Assembly (NCBI RefSeq): GCF_008039615.1
Contig: NZ_VDUZ01000041.1
Location: forward strand, 1 to 64,000
Source: Vineibacter terrae
GTDB taxonomy: Bacteria > Pseudomonadota > Alphaproteobacteria > Reyranellales > Reyranellaceae
Length of the DNA stretch: 64,000 nucleotides
Direction: 5' to 3'
Part shown: one piece after another, positions 27,137 to 35,269 of the stretch
Layout: each line of letters opens with the position of its first letter
Position numbering within the stretch: position 1 is the first letter of the stretch
Program-made: the position numbers and the translations under genes
The notes under the pieces: generated by a model
What the model was told of the DNA's origin: nothing
What the model saw: only the letters and a program-made list of their open reading frames with translations
Databases searched by the model: none

Positions 27137-28798
27137 ATGCGCCAGCTCGATCCCGTCAGCCTTGGCATCATGTGGGATCGCCTCAATGCGGTCACCAACG
27201 AGATCACGACCGCGCTGGTGCGTACCTCCTTCTCGACCATCGTGCGCGAGAGCTACGACCTGTCCGTGGTGCTGTTCGACGCGAAGGGACGTCCGATCTC
27301 GCAAGGACGCCTCAGCGCGCCCGGGCACAGCGGCACCGCCGCCAACACCGTGCGCTACATCGCCGAGAGCTTCCCCATCGCGGAGATGCGCCCCGGCGAT
27401 CTTTTCATCACCAACGATCCCTGGCACGGCACCGGACACATCTACGACATGAACTTCGTCCGTCCGGCGTTCCGGCGCGGCGAGCTCGTCGGCTTCACCT
27501 TCAGCGACACCCACATGGCGGATATGGGCGGCGTCGGCTTCTCCGCCAACACGGCCGACAAGTTCGCCGAAGGCCTGCACCTGCCGGCCTGCCGCCTGAT
27601 GCGGGACGGGGTTCTCGACCGCACGATCATCTCCATCATCCGCAGCAACGTGCGCGTCGCCGACCAGGTCATCGGCGACATGATGGCGAACGTCACCTGC
27701 AACGAGCTCGGCGAGCGGCTGCTGGTCGAGTTCATGGACGAGTACGAGATCGACGACCTGAGCGTGCTGGCCGATGCCCTGCTCGGCCAGTCGGAGCGGG
27801 CCATGCGCGCAGCGATCCGGTGTATCCCCGACGGGGTCTACGCCAACCGCGTGCAGATCGAAGGGCTGGGCACGCCGCTGACGCTCGCCGTCACCTGCGA
27901 TGTGCGGGACGACGAGATCCACGTCGATTTCGCCGGCACCGATGGCCTGGTGCAGGGCGGCGTCAACGTGCCCTTCTGCTACACGCGCGCCATGTCGATC
28001 TTCGCGCTCCGTCTGCTCACCGTGCCGACATTGCCCGCCAACGACGGCTCGACCCGGCCGCTGCATTTCTCGGCGCCGGAGAACTGCGTCCTCAACGCCT
28101 TGCCGCCGGCGCCGACGGCGGGGCGGCATGTGGTCGGCCACTTCGTGACGCCACTGGTGATCGGCGCCCTCGCCGACGCCCTGCCGCATCGGGTGCAGGC
28201 CCAGTCCGGCATGATGGACCTGGTGAGCATCCAGGGCCGCCGTGGGGATGGCCGCGAGATCTCGACCATGTTCTTCGGCGCCGGCGGCTATGGCGCCATG
28301 GACGGCATGGACGGCATGGCGACGATCCCGACGCCTGCCAGCATGCGCGTCACGCCGACCGAGGTCTGGGAAAACCTCTACGGAACCACCATCGAGAGCA
28401 AGCGGCTGATCCCGGATTCCGGCGGCGCCGGGCGCTATCGTGGCGGGCTCGGCCAGGAGATCGTCATGTGCAATGACCGCGCCGGCCCGCTGGCCCTCGC
28501 CTTCTTCGGCCGCCAGACCGCTTTCCCACCGGCGGGCATCCGCGGCGGCGCCGCGGGAAGCCCGCACGGCTACGCGATCGAGGGCCGGCCCGTGCCGCCG
28601 ATCGGACGCTCCACGCTGCAGACCGGGGAACGGCTGGTCATCCGCCTGCCAGGGGGCGGCGGCTACGGCGATCCGCGCGCCCGCGATCCCGAACGCATCC
28701 TGCAGGACGTGCGCGACGGCTTCGTCAGCGTCGACGGCGCTCGCCGCGACTACGGTGTCGCGGTCGACGTGGAAAACGCGACGGTGCGGCCGCTCTGA
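27137..28798 (+). CDS. Hydantoinase/oxoprolinase subunit B (HyuB-like)
   Basis: A 553-residue HyuB-family subunit: DPVSLGIMWDRLNAVTNEI at the start, FITNDPWHGTGHIYDM (metal-binding Asp/His region) at about 93-108, and the C-terminal VIRLPGGGGYGDPRARDPE. It forms a heteromultimer with the A subunit for ATP-dependent hydrolysis or carboxylation of a cyclic amide or ketone. The intergenic distance of 2 nt indicates coupled translation. Confidence 0.9.
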   Translation: MRQLDPVSLGIMWDRLNAVTNEITTALVRTSFSTIVRESYDLSVVLFDAKGRPISQGRLSAPGHSGTAANTVRYIAESFPIAEMRPGDLFITNDPWHGTGHIYDMNFVRPAFRRGELVGFTFSDTHMADMGGVGFSANTADKFAEGLHLPACRLMRDGVLDRTIISIIRSNVRVADQVIGDMMANVTCNELGERLLVEFMDEYEIDDLSVLADALLGQSERAMRAAIRCIPDGVYANRVQIEGLGTPLTLAVTCDVRDDEIHVDFAGTDGLVQGGVNVPFCYTRAMSIFALRLLTVPTLPANDGSTRPLHFSAPENCVLNALPPAPTAGRHVVGHFVTPLVIGALADALPHRVQAQSGMMDLVSIQGRRGDGREISTMFFGAGGYGAMDGMDGMATIPTPASMRVTPTEVWENLYGTTIESKRLIPDSGGAGRYRGGLGQEIVMCNDRAGPLALAFFGRQTAFPPAGIRGGAAGSPHGYAIEGRPVPPIGRSTLQTGERLVIRLPGGGGYGDPRARDPERILQDVRDGFVSVDGARRDYGVAVDVENATVRPL

Positions 28799-28842
28799 GC
28801 GTAGGGCTATCGCACATGGTCGGAAGTGTCTGTTTTCGACTA

Positions 28843-28986
28843 CCTTCCCCCGCTTGCGGGGGAAGGTGGCGCGAAGCGCCGGATGGGGGGCGCTTCAACG
28901 CATATGGTGCATCCCATCAGCATCTGCGCTGTTGCGACACCCCCATCCGCCCTTTCGGGCACCTTCCCCCGCAAGCGGGGGAAGGT
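28843..28986. repeat. Palindromic GC-rich element, second family
   Basis: Outer arms CCTTCCCCCGCTTGCGGGGG and its complement at the right end. Each arm is itself a small hairpin, with GGATGGGGG/CCCCCATCC inner arms. A related, diverged copy is at 62766-62910, and a shorter G/C hairpin of the same style at about 111-150 runs into the lysR end. It fills the gap between convergent hyuB and the selenoprotein operon. Confidence 0.75.
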
Positions 28987-29058
28987 AGAAGCCGTCGCTG
29001 AGATTCGGCAACCCGACGCCATATGCGATCGCCGTGACTCTGAGGCAGCGGGGCCGAT

Positions 29059-29142
29059 CAGCGCCGCAGCCTCGACATCGAGGTCGTACAGCGTGAGCAG
29101 CGGCCCGACCGCGCCGTAGAAGACCGTCCTGCGCGCGTTCAT
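29059..29142 (-). pseudogene. N-terminal stub of a lactonase-like (beta-propeller) gene
   Basis: The ATG at 29142 follows the flavoprotein stop by 4 nt, so this was once the next gene of the operon. The first 28 or so residues (with TVFYGAVGPLLTLYDLDVE) resemble the start of lactonase-family beta-propeller proteins (6-phosphogluconolactonase type) as I remember them. After that, similarity ends and the frame runs into the palindromic repeat. It looks like a gene truncated by deletion or repeat insertion. The identity is tentative. Confidence 0.35.
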
Positions 29143-29146
29143 ATCG

Positions 29147-30064
29147 TCATGTCTCGCAGCGTTGCGCCGCCAGCTCGGCGGCAGTGGTCGCTTCGGCCAC
29201 GGCCTGGGTCAGCCGGCCGCCGTAGCCCGCGCGCACCGCGCCGACCGCGAACACCCCCGGCAGGGTGGTTTCGAAACGCCCGTCGGTGACCACGAAGCCG
29301 GCGGCGTCACGCGTCACCTCCGGCCCCAGCAACGCTGCGTGGGGTGCCAGCCCGACGAACACGAAGAGCCCGCTGCAGGCAATCTGCTCCTCGCTGCCGG
29401 TTTCCCTGTCGCGCACGCGGACGCCCTCGACACAAGAGGAACCCAGCACTTCGGTGATCTCGCTCGCGAAGCGCAGCCCGAAGCGTTCGTCCGTGGCGAT
29501 GCGCGACACGTAGCTCCGGCGGGCCCGGAACTGCTCGCCGCGCGTGACGATCGTGATCCTGCTGGCGAACTGGCCGAGATGCAGCGCTTCCGACAGCGCC
29601 GCGTCTCCGCCGCCCGCAACCACGACTTCGGCACCGCGATAGAGGCCGCCGTCGCACCATGCGCACTGCGACACACCCTGCCCCGCGAGCCGCGCCGCGC
29701 CGGGGACGTCCAATGTTTTCAGGGCGGCGCCGGTGGCCACGATCACCTGGTTCGCGCGCCAGGCGCCCTCCGGGCCACGCAGCGTGCGCGTCGCGCCGCC
29801 CTTGATCGCGTCGATGCGCGACGGGATCAGCGTGACGCCCAGCGTCTCGTTCTGCCCGACGAGGCCGCCGGCTAGCTCGGCGCCCGCGACGCTGCCGGTG
29901 GCGGGCCATCCGTCCAGCGCGCCCACGTTCATCACCAGCCCGCCCGGCAGGCCGTCCTCGACGAAATGCACCACCGAGCATCCGGCCAGCGCCGCATGAT
30001 GGGCGGCCGTGAGACCAGCGATGCCGCCGCCGATCACCGCAATGTCGAACCTGCTTCCTGCCAT
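29147..30064 (-). CDS. Thioredoxin-reductase-like FAD/NAD(P) flavoprotein
   Basis: A 305-residue low-molecular-weight thioredoxin-reductase-type protein. It has an FAD-binding GxGxxG (IGGGIAGLTAA, 11-21), a redox-active CAWC at 134-137 in the context VSQCAWCDGG (standard CATC position), a second dinucleotide fold (VVVAGGGDAAL) and a C-terminal FAD motif (GVFAVGAVRAGYGG, where GD is usual). The length is normal. It is the third gene in the selenoprotein operon, so it may reduce the Sec/Cys centre of that protein. This is inference from position and chemistry. The GD-to-GA change in the last motif is mildly unusual. Confidence 0.85.
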   Translation of the reverse strand: MAGSRFDIAVIGGGIAGLTAAHHAALAGCSVVHFVEDGLPGGLVMNVGALDGWPATGSVAGAELAGGLVGQNETLGVTLIPSRIDAIKGGATRTLRGPEGAWRANQVIVATGAALKTLDVPGAARLAGQGVSQCAWCDGGLYRGAEVVVAGGGDAALSEALHLGQFASRITIVTRGEQFRARRSYVSRIATDERFGLRFASEITEVLGSSCVEGVRVRDRETGSEEQIACSGLFVFVGLAPHAALLGPEVTRDAAGFVVTDGRFETTLPGVFAVGAVRAGYGGRLTQAVAEATTAAELAAQRCET

Positions 30065-30097
30065 ATGATCTTCTCCGGCCTCCGGCGGTCGGCGACC

Positions 30098-31339
30098 TTA
30101 TCGCGCGACGAGCGCTTCCGCATCCTCCGACGCATCCGCGAGAAGCTGCGTCCAGTCGGCCGGCAGGCGTATTTCGCGCGTGATCCGGGCCGGCGGGAAT
30201 CCCCATGACGGGCAATAGGCATTCTGCGGAATCGGGATGTCGCCGCCCGCGACCACGAGCACGATGTCATCAGGCGTGCGGGTCGCCGGAATGTCGCCGC
30301 GGCTCGCTTCCGCCTCCACCCAGTCCGGCCAGCGCCGATTGGCCAGGATGCGCTCGGTGAGCCAGGATTTCTCCCAGTCCGCCCGCCGCCAACGCCCCTG
30401 TTCCCAGAGGAAGCGGCGCACCTCGTCCTTGCCCAGGCCGCGCCGGGCGCAGTCCGCTGCGACCGCAGGCGCGATCAGCACCGTCGGCCGGCCGCTCCAT
30501 AGGATGCCGAAGCCCGACGCCGCCGAGCCCATGACGCTGGCAATCTCGCGCAGCCCGCCCGTCACGTTGATCACGCTCTCCGCCCGCGTCAGCGTGACGG
30601 CGCTCTGGTCCGCCGCCATTCCGGCCTCGACATGCAGCGGCGCCCAGGGGCTTTGCGCTTCGTTCTCGGCCAGGCACAGCGTGTAGCGTCCCGGCTGTCC
30701 CAGGCCGGCGAAGGATACCGCCCCCGGCCAGCCGCCGCCGATATTGTTCATCACCAGCCGGATGGCGCGGCCGATCGTGGCGTTCGCCTGCCAACCCGGC
30801 CCCAGCGCGCCGAACCCGCCATTGATCGCCAGCAAGCGCGCCACGGGTCCGTTCACGACCAGCAGCGGCGTCACGTTCTCATCGGTCGTCTGCACGCCGC
30901 GAAGGTTGAACGCGGGATCCAGCAGGCACTCGACCGCGGCCAGCACCACTGGAAGATACTCCGGCCGACACCCCGCCATCACGGCGTTGGCGGCGGCCCG
31001 CTCCGTAGTGGCCAGCCCTTTGAGCGGCTCGACCTCGCCCAGCACCTCGGCGGGCCCCCGCGACGTGAAACGCAGCGCCGCCTTCACGCGAGCGATGGTC
31101 GGCGCCACCACCGGCAGGCCGTCAGTCCAGCCCCGGCGGAGAAACAGCTCCTGGACGCGTTCCGCCGCGTTCGGTCCGCGCACCACTTCGACGCGCTGGC
31201 GCGGGAAGTCGGCGGCGAGCGGCACCCTGCCGCTCATGCCCTGCTCGGCCGCGCGCTGCTTCAGCGTGTCGTCGACCCACGCGCCGGAAGCCTGCTGGCC
31301 GGCCGGCACGACGAGCCACAGGCTGTCGCTGTCGGTCAT
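30098..31339 (-). CDS. Paralogue of the UGSC selenoprotein C-terminal domain
   Basis: A 413-residue protein that aligns with the C-terminal two-thirds of the neighbouring selenoprotein. Shared motifs are GWTDGLPVVAPT (about 71-82; GWSDGLPIVPPT there), the strongly conserved VMAGCRPEYLP (Cys124; Cys274 there), LVVNGP, ATIGR/TSVGR and LAENE. It lacks the N-terminal UGSC domain. The pair probably arose by duplication and may form a hetero-oligomer. No catalytic function is known to me. It starts 19 nt after the selenoprotein stop. Confidence 0.75.
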   Translation of the reverse strand: MTDSDSLWLVVPAGQQASGAWVDDTLKQRAAEQGMSGRVPLAADFPRQRVEVVRGPNAAERVQELFLRRGWTDGLPVVAPTIARVKAALRFTSRGPAEVLGEVEPLKGLATTERAAANAVMAGCRPEYLPVVLAAVECLLDPAFNLRGVQTTDENVTPLLVVNGPVARLLAINGGFGALGPGWQANATIGRAIRLVMNNIGGGWPGAVSFAGLGQPGRYTLCLAENEAQSPWAPLHVEAGMAADQSAVTLTRAESVINVTGGLREIASVMGSAASGFGILWSGRPTVLIAPAVAADCARRGLGKDEVRRFLWEQGRWRRADWEKSWLTERILANRRWPDWVEAEASRGDIPATRTPDDIVLVVAGGDIPIPQNAYCPSWGFPPARITREIRLPADWTQLLADASEDAEALVAR

Positions 31340-31358
31340 GCGGCGGCCGGTCCGGCCA

Positions 31359-33095
31359 TCAGGCCTGCGCGTCGCGCAGGCGCGCCCGCCAGCTCTGCGG
31401 CAGCTTGACGGTCTTCGTGGTCGGGAAGCCGAGCATTCCGTTGTGCACGAACAGATAGCAGTTGGACCGCAGCGGATCGCCCGACACCGCGATCATGATG
31501 TGCTCGGGCCTCGTCACCACCGGCACCAGGCGATTGGGATCGTTGCCCGCGAAGGCCCTGGGCAGCTTGCCCAGCCGCACCCAGTCGTTCAGCGTGCGCT
31601 TGCCGGGCACGAGGTTGGTCCAACCCCAGAGATACTTCTCGAACAGGTGCGCAGGCATGCGCGCGTTCTCGTACAGCCAGCTCTGCATGTCCTGCTTGGT
31701 CATCGTCCTGGCGATGGTTTCCGCGATCAGCGGGCTCAGCACCAGCAGTGGCCGATAGGTGCCGGTCGCCAGGCCGACGGTGAAAACCAGCTCCCACCCC
31801 GTGTGCATGACCAGCGCGTTGCCGAGATAGGGCAGCACCTTCTCCGCGCTGTCACCGAACACGGAGACGATCACGTTGCCGCCGGTGAAGCGCGAGATCG
31901 TCACTGCGCTGTCGCCGGCCGGCGCGCCCATGTCGACCGACACCGTCGGCCAGTTGAGCCTGGCGAGGCAGTCCTCGTTCTCGGCCAGCACCACGCGCCA
32001 GGTGTTGCCGAAGGTCCCCTTGTCGTTCTGATGCAGCAGGAAGCCGGCGACATTGCGCAGGTAAAGCCGCCAGAACCGGCCAACCGAGGTGTTGGGCTGG
32101 AAGCCGTCGCGCAGCGCGCCCTGCTCGTAGTTGAAGCCCAATTGCTTGATCAGCGGACCGTTGAGCACGATCAGCGTCTCGGCGCCCGGCGTATTGCCGG
32201 AATGCTCGACCCCGTACTCCGGATCGGCCATGGCCTCCGCCAGCGCCACCAGGATCGGCATGTACTCCGGGCGGCAGCCGGCCATGACGCCATTCGCGGC
32301 GACGTTCCATACCGTGGCCAGACGGTTGTCGGGCGGCAGCTTGCCGATCAGATGATCCGGCGCAAGGTCCGTGAAGGCCAGGAACGCCGCAATCTTCTCC
32401 TTGGTCGGCGGCACGATCGGCAGCCCGTCGCTCCAGCCATTCTCCAGGAACAGCCGGTTGACCTCCTCGAAGCTGCCGTCGAGCACGATCTCCTGCGGGT
32501 CGGGGTCCTTGACCGCGGTCACGGCCGCGATCTCGCCGGTCAGGTTCCGGATCACATGCTCGACCGTGGTGCCGAGCACATTGCGGCGCAGGTCGGCATC
32601 GGTCTGAACGTCGACATGCCCTGGAACGGTGGCCAGGGCGAGGTTGGGATAACCCAGGCCGACGGACGTCGTCTTGGCCTGCCCGAGGAAGCCCTCGCAG
32701 CACAGCGACGACGTCGGCACGCCGGCTTCTTCTGCAATCGCGCTGACCCGCAACACGGCGGGCGTGCAGCTCCCTCAACACCCCATGCCGGAAACGACGG
32801 CATCAATCTTCAGCGACTTGATCTTGCCCGGCAGCTCCGCCAGCACCCGATGCTCCTCGTCGCCATGCGTCGAGCCGAACGCATCATGGTCGATGAACGT
32901 CATGTTCGAGTAGCGGCGCGACAGCTCCTCCTTGAGCATCGGCCAGATTTCGTCGCCGCGGAACAGATTGTCCCACAGGAACGCGATCGTCTTGCCCTCG
33001 AGCGTATCGAGCCGCCTGGCCAGCGGCTTGATGTCGACCGTCTTGGCGCCGCGCGGCCAGACCACCGGATAGCTGCCGTTGTCCCGCTGTGCCAT
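31359..33095 (-). CDS. UGSC-family selenoprotein with in-frame TGA (Sec107)
   Basis: A 578-residue protein when the TGA at 32775-32777 is read as selenocysteine. The frame before it (from 33095) ends VVSGMGC. The frame after it continues without a break as GSCTPAVLRVSAIAEEAG and is open to 31359. This gives Cys106-Sec107-Gly-Ser-Cys110, the U-G-S-C motif of a known but functionally uncharacterised selenoprotein family. A bacterial-SECIS-like hairpin follows the TGA. Domain 1 (1 to about 190) carries the redox motif and Cys132-Cys133. Domain 2 (about 210-578) carries DGLPIVPPT and GCRPEY and is shared with the next gene. Start: ATG at 33095 with GGAG 6 nt upstream; ATG 33107 is the alternative. 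Ordinary ORF calling would split it into two wrong genes. Confidence 0.88.
32746..32763 (-). promoter_or_regulatory. Candidate bacterial SECIS hairpin
   Basis: Directly downstream of the selenoprotein TGA on the minus strand. A 6-bp stem (GCCCGC pairing with GCGGGT, the outermost pair G-U) closes a 6-nt loop CGTGTT with a G in its second position. The loop begins 18 nt after the TGA. Bacterial SECIS elements sit in this interval and bind SelB through a short G-containing apical loop. The stem is short, so structure prediction should confirm it. Confidence 0.6.
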
Positions 33096-33612
33096 GCGCT
33101 TCTCCATCCCGTCGTGTTGCTTGCTTGTGGATCTGTACTAACCGCGCCTGCGCCCGAGAGACAGTGTTCCGATGGCGTGGCAGCTCTGCCGTGAAAGCTT
33201 ACCTCGAGCAGCGGGCCTTCTGGCGATTCCCGAGACACACACGTCATCCCGAGCGCAGCGAGGGATCTCCTGCGAATGGCGCACCATGCGTCTTTCGCAG
33301 GAGATCCCTCGCTACGCTCGGGATGACGGCGGCTATGCGGTTGTAGACGCCGCCTACTTCTTGCGTATTCCAGTATAGCGCCCGTTGCGGAACGCACGCC
33401 GCCGACTTGTTGACATCGCCTGTCAGGCAATGGAACGTTACGTCCAAGCCGTCGACCGAGCGGCTATCGGGGAAACATCAAGCGGCGTTTCCGGCAGCAG
33501 CCATCGCATATCCGCGAATCGCCATGACCTTGCGGCGCAGCCGCCGGCTCGGAGCCGGCCCGTTGCGTCTTGTCACGCAGCCCGCCCACGCGGGCGATTT
33601 GGGAGGGATCGC
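33096..33612. other. Divergent control region between selenoprotein operon and TRAP genes
   Basis: It holds one copy of the dispersed palindromic element (33242-33329). On the TRAP side the frame is open from 33385, but without protein-like sequence or a ribosome site until 33601. I do not see an unambiguous operator. The divergent layout suggests shared regulation of transport and the selenoprotein operon. Confidence 0.4.
33242..33329. repeat. Dispersed palindromic element, copy 4
   Basis: Left arm CGTCATCCCGAGCGCAGCGA and right arm ending GCTCGGGATGACG, with a GCGAATGGCGCACCATGCGT centre almost identical to copies 16906-16989 and 43532-43618. Confidence 0.88.
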
Positions 33613-34623
33613 ATGCTGACCATCCACAGACGTTCCGTCGTGCTGGGCGTGCTTGGTGCCGCTGCCGCGAGCAGCCGCGCCACCGCACAGTCTCCGGTCA
33701 AATGGGACATGTACTCCATGGTCGGCGTCACGCATCCCATCACGCTGCGCTACAAGGCCTTCGCTGACGAGGTGAAGACGGCCACCGGCGGCAAGCTCGA
33801 CATCATCGTGCGTCCTGCCGGCGAGCTGCCGTTCCGCGCCACCGAGGTCGTCAAGGTCACCGGCGACAACCAGGTGCAGCTCTCCGAGGGCTACCAGGGT
33901 TTCATTTCAGGCGCCGTGCCGCTGGCCTCGATCGCCAGCCTGCCGTTTCTGGTGCGCAACGGCGAGGAGCTCGAGAAAGTCTGGCCGATCATCGACAAGT
34001 ACACAGCCGTCGAGTTCAAGAAGTCGGGCGTGCAGACATTGTTCCACCACACCTGGCCGGTGCAGAACATCTTCGGCCGCGGCAAGCCGATCAAGACTGT
34101 CGATGATTTCAAGGGGCGCAAGATACGCTCCACCGACGGCAAGCAGGCCGAGATGCTGAAGCAGCTCGGCGCCTCCTCCGTCAGCCTGACCACGGCCGAG
34201 GTGCCGGTCGCCATGGAGCGCGGCGTCGCCGAGGGGTTCATCACCGCAGGCTTCAATATCATCGGCGCGAAATGGTACGAATTCGTGCAATGGGGCTGGC
34301 TCGGGGATGTTCATATCGGCGGGCCTGACTACACGCTGGTCAACGTCGCCGCATACGACAAGCTCGACGCCGATACGCGAGCGAAGCTTGATGCCGTGGC
34401 CAAGGACTATGCGCCGCGCTTCCGCGCTGCCAACCTCGGCGACGAGGCAAAGGACCTCGATACGTTGAAGACCAAATACAAGGTCGATCTGTTCGTGCCG
34501 CCGAAGGAGCAGGTCGACGCCCTGATCGAGAAGATGAAGCCGTATTGGGAGCAATGGGCGTCCGGCCACGGCGCCAACGGCGTCGCCATGCTCAAGGAGA
34601 TCCGGGCCGCCCTCGGCAAGTGA
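33613..34623 (+). CDS. TRAP transporter substrate-binding protein (DctP type)
   Basis: A 336-residue periplasmic receptor: signal peptide (about 1-25, cleavage after ATAQ), then the DctP fold with GVTHPITLRYKAFADEV and the GRKIRSTDGKQAEMLKQLGA region that carries the ligand-binding Arg in this family. It delivers a carboxylate-type solute to the membrane subunits encoded next. The ATG at 33613 follows GGGAGGGA. Together with the selenoprotein operon opposite, it may import that operon's substrate. Confidence 0.9.
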   Translation: MLTIHRRSVVLGVLGAAAASSRATAQSPVKWDMYSMVGVTHPITLRYKAFADEVKTATGGKLDIIVRPAGELPFRATEVVKVTGDNQVQLSEGYQGFISGAVPLASIASLPFLVRNGEELEKVWPIIDKYTAVEFKKSGVQTLFHHTWPVQNIFGRGKPIKTVDDFKGRKIRSTDGKQAEMLKQLGASSVSLTTAEVPVAMERGVAEGFITAGFNIIGAKWYEFVQWGWLGDVHIGGPDYTLVNVAAYDKLDADTRAKLDAVAKDYAPRFRAANLGDEAKDLDTLKTKYKVDLFVPPKEQVDALIEKMKPYWEQWASGHGANGVAMLKEIRAALGK

Positions 34624-34691
34624 AGCGAATCCAGGTTGTCGATATTCGTCGGGATGGCCGCGTCGAACGCCGGTACCTGAAGGAGTGAGCC

Positions 34692-35216
34692 GTGCAATCA
34701 CCGCCGCCGACCGCCAGCGCCAATCCACCCGACCGCGGCGCGGTCGATCGTGTCGTGGGGCGCATAGCGCATGCCGGCGCTCTGCTTGCCGCTGCCGCCA
34801 TCGTCGCCATCCTCGTGATGGTGTGCGCCGAGACGGCGCTGCGCCAGTTCCGGGTCTCACTGCTGGTGACCGACGAGATCGCCGGCTACCTCAACGCCGC
34901 AGCGGTCTTTCTCGGGCTGGCCTGGACCTTGCGCGAGGGCGGCTTCATCCGCGTCGAGATTCTGTACGATCGCGCCCGGGGCATTGTCGGATCAGCGCTG
35001 CGCTGGCTGATCGGGCTTACGTCGATCGCGTTCGCGGCGATCATGCTTTGGGTCTGCGCGCGGCATGTCCTCTACGCGCTGCAGCACGACACGCGCGCCG
35101 TATCGATCATCGAGACGCCCGAATGGATACCCCAGTCGGTCATGGTGATCGGCCTGGCGATCCTGTTGCTGCAGCTGCTCGCCTGGCTCGTTGCCCGCTT
35201 CCGCAACATTCCCTGA
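34692..35216 (+). CDS. TRAP transporter small permease (DctQ type)
   Basis: A 174-residue four-helix membrane protein with the DctQ pattern: helix 1 near 30-50, ALRQFRVSLLVTDEIAGYL in the loop, and ILLLQLLAWLVARF at the C-terminus. The start is GTG at 34692 after AGGAGTGAG. Its partner large permease starts 53 nt downstream. Confidence 0.88.
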   Translation: MQSPPPTASANPPDRGAVDRVVGRIAHAGALLAAAAIVAILVMVCAETALRQFRVSLLVTDEIAGYLNAAAVFLGLAWTLREGGFIRVEILYDRARGIVGSALRWLIGLTSIAFAAIMLWVCARHVLYALQHDTRAVSIIETPEWIPQSVMVIGLAILLLQLLAWLVARFRNIP

Positions 35217-35269
35217 CCGGCCGTGCGATCACGCCCGCGTTGTTCATCGCTCCCTGGTGACCGGATCCC

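Noticed and set aside
31359-32756. A separate 465-residue gene starting at GTG 32756
   Set aside because: The same frame continues upstream through a single TGA located in a UGSC motif, and the start lacks a ribosome site. Treated as the C-terminal part of one selenoprotein.
32775-33107. A stand-alone 110-residue protein ending in Gly-Met-Gly-Cys
   Set aside because: Its end coincides with the Sec codon of the larger gene; domain 1 would be cut in half.
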